Positions 56,395 to 64,000 of a DNA stretch of 64,000 nucleotides are shown piece after piece (the stretch's first letter is position 1; every line of letters starts with the position of its first letter). The DNA is from Methylobacterium sp. 2A. Its GTDB lineage: Bacteria > Pseudomonadota > Alphaproteobacteria > Rhizobiales > Beijerinckiaceae. The stretch is taken from assembly GCF_009806555.1 (NCBI RefSeq), contig NZ_VUOK01000061.1, positions 1 to 64,000 on the forward strand, read 5' to 3'. The translations under genes were made by a program, and so were the position numbers. Under the pieces are notes generated by a model that had not been told where the DNA came from, did no database searches, and worked only from the letters and a program-made list of their open reading frames with translations.

Positions 56395-58245
56395 TCAACC
56401 CCGCGTGGCCGGCTTGAGGGCGCCGGTGCGCGCGTGGAAATCCGGGCCGTTGGTGGTCCGCGCCACGTGGCCGGCCCGGATCAGGTAGTCGCCGAAATGC
56501 TCGCCCGGCTGCCGGCCCTTCGCGTAGTCGGCAAAGAGCGGGTCGAGCGTGTCGCGGATCTCGGAGGCCGCCACGTCCTCCTTGTAGAGCTTGCTGAGCC
56601 GTGAGCCGTCATGGGCGGCGCCGAGATAGAGGTGGTAGCGCTCGGGGCCGCGGCCCACGAGGCCGATCTCGGCGATGAACGGCCGGGCGCAGCCATTCGG
56701 GCAGCCGGTCGAGCGGATCGTGATCGCCTCCTCGGCGAGCCCGTGGGACGCGAGGCTCTGCTCCAGCTCGGTCATCAGATCCGGCAGGTAGCGCTCGCTC
56801 TCGGCCAGCGCGAGGCCGCAGGTCGGCAGGGCGACGCAGGCCAGCGAGTTGCGCCGGAGCGCGCTCGCCCCCCGGGTGAGGCCGTATTCGTCGACCAGCG
56901 CGTCGATCTCGGCGCGCTTCTCCGCCGGGACGTTGGCGATGATCACGTTCTGGTTGCCGGTGAGGCGGAAATCACCCTGATGGACCTCCGCGATGCGGCG
57001 CAGGCCCGAGAGGAATTGCGGGCCGTCCGCGATGTCCTTGATCCGGCCCGCGGGCACGTAGAGGGTGAGGTGGAAGCGCCCGTCATCGCCCTCGACCCAG
57101 CCGTAGCGGTCGCCGTTGTTGGTGAAGGCGAAGGGTTTGGGCGCGCCGAGCGTCTTGCCGATCCGCTTCTCCACCTCGGCCCGGAAGGCGTCGAGGCCGT
57201 AGCGCTCGATCGTGTACTTGAGCCGGGCGTTCTTGCGGTTCTTGCGGTTGCCCCAGTCGCGCTGGACCGTCATCACCGCCTCGGCGACCTTGATGGCGTC
57301 CTCGGGAGCCACGAAACCCATCACGTCGGCGGTGCGCGGGAAGGTGTCGGGCTCGCCATGGGTCATGCCCATGCCGCCGCCGACCGTGACGTTCCAGCCG
57401 GTGACGCGGTTCTTCTTGTCGAGGATCGCGATGAAGCCGAGATCGTGGGCGAAGATGTCGACCTCGTTGGAGGGCGGCACCGCGATGACGGTCTTGAACT
57501 TCCGCGGCAGGTAGGTCTTGCCGTAGACCGGCTCGACCTCGGCCTCCTCCTCGCCGCCGACCACGCGCTCGCCGTCGAGCCAGATCTCACGCCACGCGCT
57601 GGTCTTGGGCAGCAGCGAGTCGGAGATGTCCTTGGCGAGCTGGTAGGCGGCCTTGTGGGCGCCGGCCTGGGCCGGGTTCGTCGCCGCCATGACGTTGCGG
57701 TTGACGTCGCCGCAGGCCGCGATCGTGTCGAGGAGCGCGCTGTCGATCGCCGCCATCGTGCGCTTCAGGTTCGACTTGATCACGCCGTGATACTGGAAGG
57801 TCTGGCGCGTCGTCGCGCGCAGCGCCCCGCCCGCATAGGTCCGGGCGATGTCGTCGAGGATCAGCCACTGCTTCGGCGTGATGACGCCGCCCGCGATGCG
57901 CAGGCGGATCATGAAGCTGTAGGCCTTGTCGAGCTTCTTCTTGGTCCGCTCGGGGCGCAGGTCGCGGTCGTCCTGCAGGTACATCCCGTGGAACTTCACG
58001 AGCTGCCCGTCATCCTCCGAGATCGCCCCGGTGGCGTGCTTCAGGAGGCCGTCCGCGAGCGTCCCGCGCAGGTAGCCGCTGGCGATCTTGATGTGCTCGT
58101 TGGCGGCGAGCTGGGCCGCGCGGGCGGCCTCCGCGTCGGTGATCGGCCGCTCGGTCGGCGGGGTCTCGTAGACGCGCCCGGCCGGGGCGGAGGTGGAGCT
58201 GGGGACCGGGGTCTCGGCGGTGTCGCGGGGGCTGTGGTCGTCCAT
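56395..58245 (-). CDS. cysI: Sulfite reductase hemoprotein (beta subunit)
   Basis: 616-aa siroheme-[4Fe-4S] subunit that reduces sulfite to sulfide in six electrons. The cluster-siroheme motif is complete: C470-x5-C476, then C515-x3-C519 (CVALPTC and CPNGC). The sulfite-binding Arg/Lys-rich segments (GALRATTRQTFQYHGV, DVNRNVMAATNP) are present. It is ~45 aa longer than the E. coli protein, with a Pro/Thr/Ser-rich extension in the first ~40 residues. It lies downstream of cysJ on the same strand with 260 bp between, containing a large hairpin repeat. Confidence 0.96.
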   Translation of the reverse strand: MDDHSPRDTAETPVPSSTSAPAGRVYETPPTERPITDAEAARAAQLAANEHIKIASGYLRGTLADGLLKHATGAISEDDGQLVKFHGMYLQDDRDLRPERTKKKLDKAYSFMIRLRIAGGVITPKQWLILDDIARTYAGGALRATTRQTFQYHGVIKSNLKRTMAAIDSALLDTIAACGDVNRNVMAATNPAQAGAHKAAYQLAKDISDSLLPKTSAWREIWLDGERVVGGEEEAEVEPVYGKTYLPRKFKTVIAVPPSNEVDIFAHDLGFIAILDKKNRVTGWNVTVGGGMGMTHGEPDTFPRTADVMGFVAPEDAIKVAEAVMTVQRDWGNRKNRKNARLKYTIERYGLDAFRAEVEKRIGKTLGAPKPFAFTNNGDRYGWVEGDDGRFHLTLYVPAGRIKDIADGPQFLSGLRRIAEVHQGDFRLTGNQNVIIANVPAEKRAEIDALVDEYGLTRGASALRRNSLACVALPTCGLALAESERYLPDLMTELEQSLASHGLAEEAITIRSTGCPNGCARPFIAEIGLVGRGPERYHLYLGAAHDGSRLSKLYKEDVAASEIRDTLDPLFADYAKGRQPGEHFGDYLIRAGHVARTTNGPDFHARTGALKPATRG

Positions 58246-58348
58246 GGGGTAAATCCGTCTGTCTGAACGCGTCTCCCACCCCTCGCGTCAGGGATGGGTG
58301 CCGAGCGGGAGGCGGGCCGGTCCACGGAATGGGCGGGATCCGCGACGG

Positions 58349-58445
58349 TCCCCCTCTCCCGTGCGGGGGAGGGTTGGGGCGAGGGATGCGCCCTCACCGG
58401 AAAGACCTGATCCCTCACCCCGCCCCTCTCCCACGGGAGAGGGGA
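58349..58445. repeat. Long inverted repeat between cysJ and cysI
   Basis: Left arm about 58349-58386 and right arm 58411-58445 pair over about 30 positions with few mismatches, loop ~25 nt. Local CCCTCTCCC...GGGAGAGGG hairpins nest inside each arm. It resembles the repeat at 8921-8971. Sitting within the cysJI operon, it could attenuate or stabilise the cysI part of the message. Confidence 0.75.
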
Positions 58446-58505
58446 CCCGCGCCCCGTCCTGCTTCCGCTGCAATCTCGATCCTGCGGCCTCGGAAGGCCG
58501 GTCCG

Positions 58506-60290
58506 TTAGTAAACGTCCTGCTGATAGCGGTGGCTGCGCTCCAGCGCCGCCACCTGCGCCTCGGCCTCGGCGGCGCTCAAGGACTTGGCGGTCTCGTAGG
58601 CCTTCACCACGGCGGCGCGCACGTCCTTGGCCATGTTCTTCGCATCGCCGCAGACGTAGAGATGGGCACCGCCCTCCAGCCAGGAGACCAACTCCTGCGC
58701 GTGCTGGGTGATCCGGTCCTGCACGTAGATCTTCTCCGGCTGGTCCCGCGAGAAGGCCACGTCGATCTTGGTGAGCGATCCGTCCTCCAGGGCCTCCTGC
58801 CATTCGAGCTGGTACAGGAAATCGTGGAGGAAGTGGCGGTCGCCGAAGAACAGCCAGGACCGGCCGGTCTTGGTCCCCTCCGCCTCGATCGCCCGGCGCT
58901 CCTGCACGAAGGCGCGGAACGGCGCGACGCCGGTGCCGGGCCCGACCATGATGATGTCGGTGGCGGGATCCTGCGGCAGGCGGAAATGGCGGTTCGGCTT
59001 CAGCCGCACCCGCAGCTTGGCGCCGTCGCGGATGCGGTCGGCCACGTGGACCGAGGCGACCCCCGAGCGGGCGCGGCCATGGGTCTCGTAGCGCACCGCC
59101 GCAATGGCGAGGTGGACCTCGTCGCCCACCTCCTTGCGCGAGGAGGCGATCGAATAGGCCCGCGGCGGCAGCGGCCGGGTGATGGTGCCGATATGCTCGG
59201 GCGTGAGCTTGGCCGGGTAGGTCTCCAGCAGGTCGATCAGGTGCCGGCCCTCGATCCAGGCCTTGGCCTCGCCGCTCTCGATGAGCTTCTGCGCGTCGGT
59301 GTGGCCGGTGGCCTTCACGAAGCGCTCGATCGTGGCGGCCGAGAGCGTGGTGATGTCCCGCTCGGCGAGCAGCGCCTTGCGCAGGGCCTCGTCGCCCGAG
59401 AGCCCGGCGGCGTTGAGGATCTCGTCGACGAGACGCGGATCGTTCTCGGGGAAGATCTCCAGCGAATCGCCCGGCTCGTAGGCCGGCGCACCGTCCTCGA
59501 AGGCCAGCGCGAGGTGGATCGTCTCCTTGTCGGAGCGCGAGGAGTTGAGGTTCACGTGCTCGACGACCTCGACCACCAGGGGCTCGCGGCTCGGCTCGGC
59601 CTCGTCGTCCTCGCCCACGGCGGCGCGGGCGAAATCCACGGCCACGACGTTGTCGGACGTGTCCGCCGGGGCCAGCGCCTTCAGCGTGCCCTTGATCCAG
59701 TCGGCGGCCGGCTTCTCGAAATCGAGGTCGAGATCGGCCCGCTCGGCGGCGCGCTTGCCGCCCAGGGCCTCGAAGCGTGCGTCGAGCGCTTTCCCGATGG
59801 CGCAGAACTCCGCGTAGGAGGTGTCGCCGAGCGCCAGGACCGCGAACTCGACGCCGTCGAGGCGCGGGGCGCCCTCCCCCATCAGCTCGCCATAGGCCCG
59901 GACGGCCCGGGCCGGCGGCTCGCCCTCGCCCCAGGTGGCCGCGATGGCGATGAGCTTGCCGGCCTTGGGCAGGGTCGCGAGGTCGAGATCGGCGAAATCC
60001 ACGACCTTCGGCTTGAAGCCCTGCTTGCGCGCGAGCTTCGCGACATTGCCGGCGAGCGCTTCGGAATTCCCCGATTCGCTGGCGTAGATCACCGTCAGCG
60101 GCGCGGCTGCCTTCGGCGCCGCCGCCGGGACCGCGGCCGGCTGGCCGCCCGCGGCATCGAGCCCGGCCAGGAAGCCGGCGAGCCACGCGCGCTGGGTGGG
60201 GCTGGCGGCACCGAGGACCGCATCGAGGCTGGCGCGCTCGCCATCCCCGAACGGGGCGGTGCGCGGAAGGAGGTTGGGGCGGGACATCAC
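58506..60290 (-). CDS. cysJ: Sulfite reductase flavoprotein (alpha subunit)
   Basis: 594-aa diflavin reductase that passes electrons from NADPH to CysI. A leader of ~60 residues is followed by a flavodoxin domain (66-205: IYASESGNSEALAGNVAKLA, ATWGEGEPPARA), an Asp/Glu-rich linker, the FAD domain (YEPGDSLEIFPEND; RAYSIASS at 377-384) and the NADPH domain (VGPGTGVAPFRAF at 449-461; LYVCGDAKNMAKDV), ending in aromatic QDVY. Complete and normal length. A palindromic element lies 44 bp upstream of the ATG. Many alphaproteobacteria use ferredoxin-linked CysI without CysJ. Confidence 0.95.
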   Translation of the reverse strand: MMSRPNLLPRTAPFGDGERASLDAVLGAASPTQRAWLAGFLAGLDAAGGQPAAVPAAAPKAAAPLTVIYASESGNSEALAGNVAKLARKQGFKPKVVDFADLDLATLPKAGKLIAIAATWGEGEPPARAVRAYGELMGEGAPRLDGVEFAVLALGDTSYAEFCAIGKALDARFEALGGKRAAERADLDLDFEKPAADWIKGTLKALAPADTSDNVVAVDFARAAVGEDDEAEPSREPLVVEVVEHVNLNSSRSDKETIHLALAFEDGAPAYEPGDSLEIFPENDPRLVDEILNAAGLSGDEALRKALLAERDITTLSAATIERFVKATGHTDAQKLIESGEAKAWIEGRHLIDLLETYPAKLTPEHIGTITRPLPPRAYSIASSRKEVGDEVHLAIAAVRYETHGRARSGVASVHVADRIRDGAKLRVRLKPNRHFRLPQDPATDIIMVGPGTGVAPFRAFVQERRAIEAEGTKTGRSWLFFGDRHFLHDFLYQLEWQEALEDGSLTKIDVAFSRDQPEKIYVQDRITQHAQELVSWLEGGAHLYVCGDAKNMAKDVRAAVVKAYETAKSLSAAEAEAQVAALERSHRYQQDVY

Positions 60291-60333
60291 GGGACCATGT
60301 CGGGGCCTGAAGGGCCTGTGTCAATCGAGAAAC

Positions 60334-60349
60334 GTTCGTTTTGCAGAAC
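60334..60349 (-). promoter_or_regulatory. Candidate sulfur operator upstream of cysJ
   Basis: Read on the - strand the sequence is GTTCTGCAAAACGAAC, a palindrome with 4-5-bp arms. It matches the cysH element (61092-61107) at 12 of 16 positions, giving a consensus GTTCkGyAwArCGAAC. It lies in the 108-bp gap between the Lrp gene stop and the cysJ start, so cysJI probably has its own regulated promoter. Confidence 0.6.
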
Positions 60350-60398
60350 GGGCGGAGCGTAGGACATCGCGTTCGTTGCGGCGCGGAAGAAGAGAAAA

Positions 60399-60914
60399 CT
60401 ATTCTCCCACAACCGCGAGCACGGGGCCGGTCCCCGGCAGGTGCCGCCCGTTCTTCGGGGGCGCCGGCAGGGGCAGGGCCGTGGTGGATTTCACCTTCTC
60501 CATGGCGAAGCGGGATGTGACGTTCTTGAGCGGCAGCACTGCGATCAGGTGCTTGTAGAAGCTGTCATAGGCCTGCATGTCGGCGACGACGACCCGCAGC
60601 ATGTAATCCACGTCGCCGGCCATCCGGTAGAATTCCAAGACCTCCGGCATGGCCGACACGGTTGCGGCGAAGCGCTGCAGCCAATCCTGAGAGTGGTCGG
60701 CCGTCTCGATCGAGACGAAGACCGTCAGCCCGAGGCCGAGCTTCACCGGATCGAGCACCGCCACGCGCCGGTCGATGACCCCGTCGGCCTCCAGCTTCTG
60801 GATGCGCTTCCAGCACGGCGTCTGGGACAGGCCCACGCGCTCGCCGATCGCCGCGATGGAAAGCGTCGCGTCCGTCTGCAGCAGGGCGAGAATCTTGAGA
60901 TCGATCGCGTCCAA
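60399..60914 (-). CDS. Lrp/AsnC family transcriptional regulator
   Basis: 171-aa regulator. N-terminal helix-turn-helix (about 1-60: LKILALLQTDATLSIAAIGE, GLSQTPCWKRIQKLEADG), then the RAM ligand-binding domain (about 65-150: VFVSIETADHS, YRMAGDVDYMLRVVV, PLKNVTSRFAMEKVK). Of the Lrp group, the DecR/YbaO members respond to cysteine, and the PCWKRIQKLE helix resembles them; this assignment is tentative. It sits between cysJI and cysHDN, which suggests it controls sulfur genes. The C-terminal ~20 residues are Pro-rich. Confidence 0.88.
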   Translation of the reverse strand: MDAIDLKILALLQTDATLSIAAIGERVGLSQTPCWKRIQKLEADGVIDRRVAVLDPVKLGLGLTVFVSIETADHSQDWLQRFAATVSAMPEVLEFYRMAGDVDYMLRVVVADMQAYDSFYKHLIAVLPLKNVTSRFAMEKVKSTTALPLPAPPKNGRHLPGTGPVLAVVGE

Positions 60915-61091
60915 GACTGTCTCCGTAGGGGCCGTCCACGCGGATCCACCCGCGTCCGGTATAGGGTCTCTCAGGGGGCGTTAAGAAGATTCTTTCATCC
61001 GGACGCCGCCGGCTCCGGAAGGGCGCTGTGCGCAACCGCACGCCGAACCCCGCCTCCCGACCCGACGAACGCACCGAAGCGCCTTGACTTC

Positions 61092-61107
61092 GTTCGGTAT
61101 AGCGAAC
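61092..61107 (+). promoter_or_regulatory. Candidate sulfur operator at the cysH promoter
   Basis: GTTCGGTATAGCGAAC is a palindrome with 5-bp arms. A TTGACT hexamer (61084-61089) lies two bases upstream, so the site would cover the promoter spacer, as expected of a repressor. The cysH ATG is 72 bp downstream. It shares 12 of 16 bases with the element upstream of cysJ. The rest of the 264-bp gap to the Lrp gene shows no gene. Confidence 0.65.
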
Positions 61108-61178
61108 ATCTCGACCGTTCGACAACAGGGTGCGGCTCCGTCCGTGCCGTTTCCACCATCCAACCCGGGACCGTCGCG

Positions 61179-62030
61179 ATGACCCGTCCGGACCGACAGA
61201 CGGCCGAAGCCCTAGCGGAACGGCTGTCCGGGCTCGACCTGACCAGCCGCCTGAACCTGATCGCCGCCGAGATTCCCGGCCGGCTCGTGTTCACCACGAG
61301 CCTCGGCGTCGAGGATCAGGCGCTCACCCACGCCCTGGCGATGGCCAAGCTCGCCGCGGGGCAGGCGAAGGGCCGCGTCGAGATCGTCACCCTCGATACC
61401 GGCCGCCTGTTCACCGAGACCTACGACACCTGGGCCGAGACCGAATCAGCCTATGGGATCCGAATCACCGCCTACGCGCCCGAGCGCGCGGCCGCGGAGG
61501 AATTCGTGCGCGACGAGGGGATCAACGGCTTCCGGCGCTCGGTGGCGGCCCGGCAGGCCTGCTGCGGCTTCCGCAAGGTCGAGCCCCTGGGTCGCGCCCT
61601 GGAGGGGGCGAGCGGCTGGCTCACCGGGCTGCGCGCCGGCCAGTCGGCAAACCGCGCCGAGACCCCGCTCGCGGAGTTCGACGCCGCGCGCGGCCTGATC
61701 AAGCTCAACCCGCTGGCCGACTGGACCCGGGCGCAGGTCGACAGCTTCGTGCGCGAGAACTTCGTGCCCTACAACGTGCTGCACGATCGCGGCTTCCCGT
61801 CGATCGGCTGCGCCCCCTGCACCCGGGCGGTGAAGCTCGGCGAGCCGGAGCGCGCCGGCCGCTGGTGGTGGGAGCAGGAAGACAAGAAGGAATGCGGCCT
61901 GCACGTCGGACGCCAAGTCGCACACTCTGCGGCGTCGGTGCAGCCGGGCCAAGAGCCTGCAGTCCTGGAGCCCGCCGCGTTCGAGACCATCAAGACCGAG
62001 ACCCATCGCCAGCCGGAGTTCGCCCGATGA
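61179..62030 (+). CDS. cysH: Adenylyl-sulfate (APS) reductase
   Basis: 283-aa reductase forming sulfite from activated sulfate. PP-loop-type SLGVEDQAL near 41 and the C-terminal catalytic motif ECGLH (Cys239) are present. Cys128-Cys129 (CC) with Cys211-x2-Cys214 (CAPC) form the [4Fe-4S] signature of enzymes acting on APS rather than PAPS, so no APS kinase is needed. An Ala/Glu/Pro-containing tail of ~35 residues follows the active-site Cys. ATG 61179 is chosen; cysD starts within its stop codon (ATGA). Confidence 0.95.
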   Translation: MTRPDRQTAEALAERLSGLDLTSRLNLIAAEIPGRLVFTTSLGVEDQALTHALAMAKLAAGQAKGRVEIVTLDTGRLFTETYDTWAETESAYGIRITAYAPERAAAEEFVRDEGINGFRRSVAARQACCGFRKVEPLGRALEGASGWLTGLRAGQSANRAETPLAEFDAARGLIKLNPLADWTRAQVDSFVRENFVPYNVLHDRGFPSIGCAPCTRAVKLGEPERAGRWWWEQEDKKECGLHVGRQVAHSAASVQPGQEPAVLEPAAFETIKTETHRQPEFAR

Positions 62031-62977
62031 GCGCCGCCCTCGCCGCCGCCGTGCAGCCGAGCACCCCTGCCCCCGCCGACCGCCTCAGCCACCTCAAGCG
62101 GCTGGAGGCCGAGGCCATCCACATCTTCCGGGAGACCGTCGCCGAGACGGAGAATCCGGTGATGCTCTACTCGATCGGCAAGGATTCCTCGGTCCTGCTG
62201 CATCTGGCGCTCAAGGCCTTCGCGCCCGGGCGGCTGCCGTTCCCGCTCCTCCACGTCGACACCACGTGGAAGTTCCGCGAGATGATCGCCTTCCGCGATG
62301 CCCGCGCCAAGGAACTCGGCCTCGACCTCCTGATCCACACCAACCCGGACGGGCTCGCCCGCGGCATCGGGCCGGTGAGCCACGGCTCCGAGGTCCATAC
62401 CGACGTGATGAAGACGCAGGCCCTGCGGCAGGCGCTCGACAAGCACAAGTTCGACGCGGCCTTCGGCGGCGCCCGCCGCGACGAGGAGGCGAGCCGCGCC
62501 AAGGAGCGCATCATCTCCCTGCGCACCGCGCAGCACCGCTGGGACCCCAAGCGCCAGCGCGCCGAGCCCTGGCACCTCTACAATCTCAAGAAGAAGCGCG
62601 GCGAATCCCTGCGGGTCTTCCCGCTGTCGAACTGGACCGAGCTCGACATCTGGCTCTACATCGAGCAGGAAAACATTCCGATCGTGCCGCTCTACTTCGC
62701 CAAGGAGCGGCCGGTGGTGGAGCGCGAGGGCCAGCTCATCATGGTCGATGACGAGCGGCTGCCGCTCGCGCCCGGCGAGACCCCGCAGCAGCGCCTCGTG
62801 CGCTTCCGGACGCTCGGCTGCTACCCGCTGACCGGTGCGGTGGAGAGCGACGCCGCCTCCCTCCCCGAGATCATCGGCGAGACGCTGGCGGCGCGCACCT
62901 CGGAGCGCCAGGGCCGGGTGATCGACAAGGACGGCGCGGGCGCCATGGAGCGCAAGAAGCAGGAAGGTTACTTCTGA
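62027..62977 (+). CDS. cysD: Sulfate adenylyltransferase small subunit
   Basis: 316-aa ATP-sulfurylase subunit 2, which forms APS from sulfate and ATP, driven by CysN GTPase. PP-loop SIGKDSSVLLHLALKAF (about 49-65), LLHVDTTWKFREMI, FGGARRDEEASRAKER and the C-terminal RQGRVIDKD-like end AMERKKQEGYF are typical. The start overlaps cysH by 4 bp and the stop overlaps the cysN start by one base (TGATG), so cysHDN are translationally coupled. Confidence 0.96.
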   Translation: MSAALAAAVQPSTPAPADRLSHLKRLEAEAIHIFRETVAETENPVMLYSIGKDSSVLLHLALKAFAPGRLPFPLLHVDTTWKFREMIAFRDARAKELGLDLLIHTNPDGLARGIGPVSHGSEVHTDVMKTQALRQALDKHKFDAAFGGARRDEEASRAKERIISLRTAQHRWDPKRQRAEPWHLYNLKKKRGESLRVFPLSNWTELDIWLYIEQENIPIVPLYFAKERPVVEREGQLIMVDDERLPLAPGETPQQRLVRFRTLGCYPLTGAVESDAASLPEIIGETLAARTSERQGRVIDKDGAGAMERKKQEGYF

Positions 62978-64000
62978 TGACGGTGCATCAGGCCCCCAAC
63001 GCCTTCGGCGACCGCGCGGCCGGCTACGCCGCGTTCCTGACCGCCCACCGCAACAAGGCGGTGCTGCGCTTCATCGCCTGCGGCTCGGTGGATGACGGCA
63101 AGTCGACCCTGATCGGGCGGCTCCTGCACGACACCAAGCAGATCTTCGACGACCAGATCTCGGCGCTGCAGCGCGACTCCCGCAAGCACGGGACGCTGGG
63201 GCAGGAGATGGACCTCGCGCTGCTGGTGGACGGGCTCCAGGCCGAGCGCGAGCAGGGCATCACCATCGACGTCGCCTATCGGTTCTTCTCCACCGACAAG
63301 CGCTCCTTCATCGTGGCCGACACCCCCGGCCACGAGCAGTACACCCGCAACATGGCCACCGGCGCCTCGACGGCCGACGTGGCGGTGATCCTGGTGGATG
63401 CGCGACAGGGCCTGACCCGCCAGACCCGCCGCCACGCGCTGCTGGTCTCGAATCTCGGGATCCGCCGCGTCGTGCTGGCGGTGAACAAGATGGACCTCGT
63501 CGGCTGGGCGCAGGGCACGTTCGACGGCATCGTGGCGGGTTTTTCGGACTTTGCCCGCGGCCTGAATTTCTCCGAGGTCAAGGCGATCCCGCTGTCGGCC
63601 AAGAACGGCGACAACGTCGTGGAGGCCGGGGTCGCGGCACCCTGGTACACGGGCGGCCCCCTGCTCGCCTATCTGGAGACCGTGCCGGTCCACGCCGAGG
63701 CGCTCAACGCGCCGTTCCGGATGGCGGTGCAGTGGGTCAACCGGCCCAATTCCGAGTTCCGCGGCTATAGCGGCCGGATCGCCAGCGGCCGGGTGCGGCC
63801 GGGCGATTCCGTGACGGTCCAGCCCTCCGGCCGGACCTCCACGGTGGCGCGGATCTACACCGCCGACGGCGACCTGCCCGAGGCCGGCGAGGACGAATCG
63901 GTGACGCTGGTTCTGGCCGACCAGATCGACGCCTCCCGCGGGCAGGTGATCGTGGCGACGGACGCGCCGATGCGGGTCACCGAGACCCTCGACGCGCGCC
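62977..64000 (+). CDS. cysN: Sulfate adenylyltransferase large subunit (cut by window edge)
   Basis: Partial CysN GTPase, 341 residues visible and open at the right edge. G1 CGSVDDGKSTLIGRLLHD, the switch II DTPGHEQYTRNMATG and G4 NKMD are intact, followed by the second (beta-barrel) domain (FRGYSGRIASGRVRPGD). ATG 62977 overlaps the cysD stop. Whether a CysC kinase domain is fused at the C-terminus cannot be seen; the APS-type CysH suggests it is not essential for reduction. Confidence 0.95.
   Translation, partial: MTVHQAPNAFGDRAAGYAAFLTAHRNKAVLRFIACGSVDDGKSTLIGRLLHDTKQIFDDQISALQRDSRKHGTLGQEMDLALLVDGLQAEREQGITIDVAYRFFSTDKRSFIVADTPGHEQYTRNMATGASTADVAVILVDARQGLTRQTRRHALLVSNLGIRRVVLAVNKMDLVGWAQGTFDGIVAGFSDFARGLNFSEVKAIPLSAKNGDNVVEAGVAAPWYTGGPLLAYLETVPVHAEALNAPFRMAVQWVNRPNSEFRGYSGRIASGRVRPGDSVTVQPSGRTSTVARIYTADGDLPEAGEDESVTLVLADQIDASRGQVIVATDAPMRVTETLDAR

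Noticed and set aside
60319..60324. TTGACA on the - strand as the cysJ -35
   Set aside because: It lies only about 30 bp from the ATG, so the -10 would fall almost on the start codon.

Overview
The window reads as a GC-rich (roughly 70%) alphaproteobacterial chromosome, most like Methylobacterium or a close Hyphomicrobiales relative. This rests on codon and GC bias, the alphaproteobacterial Usg protein, the many PAS/histidine-kinase genes, and families of short hairpin repeats between genes. The genus is an inference from style; no rRNA or tRNA is present to anchor it.

Layout. 1-0.5 kb: the tail of an IS transposase. 0.6-25 kb: housekeeping and general accessory genes. These include a membrane sensor kinase, a two-subunit Tat-exported molybdenum hydroxylase, a family-4-like uracil-DNA glycosylase, Usg, groES-groEL (with a short repeat lodged between them), pyrF, a TetR/SDR divergent pair, a cysteine hydrolase, a DUF892 ferritin-like protein, a porin, a GST/HxlR divergent pair, a single-PAS protein, a 1152-aa hybrid kinase with five PAS domains and a 589-aa double-barrel outer-membrane protein. 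25.5-30.5 kb: a small secreted protein ending in four 9-residue Met/Arg/His repeats, a TonB-dependent siderophore receptor, a small Arg/Asp/Tyr-rich secreted protein and a Liv-type binding protein.

30.6-48.2 kb is one functional island. Two SfnB/acyl-CoA-dehydrogenase-like flavoproteins and one NtaA/SnaA/DszA-type flavin monooxygenase surround two complete importers: a sugar-type (RbsA/RbsC) system on the + strand with two ATPases and three permeases, and a Liv-type system on the - strand. A second sugar-type binding protein is the last gene of the Liv operon. The best inference is uptake and desulfurization of organosulfur compounds (sulfones or sulfonates). It lies about 8 kb from a full assimilatory sulfate-reduction locus.

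48.2-49.1 kb is a decayed stretch with an AT-rich spacer, an SDR remnant and the tail of an IS630-type transposase. 49.2-52.5 kb: a LysR regulator followed by garL-garD-type galactarate genes. 52.6-56.1 kb: a PepSY membrane protein converging on a second TonB siderophore receptor (iron uptake).

56.4-64 kb: assimilatory sulfate reduction. cysJ-cysI (sulfite reductase) lie on the - strand and cysH-cysD-cysN on the + strand, with an Lrp/AsnC regulator between them. A 16-bp palindromic sequence is shared by the cysJ and cysH upstream regions and looks like a common operator. cysN runs off the right edge.
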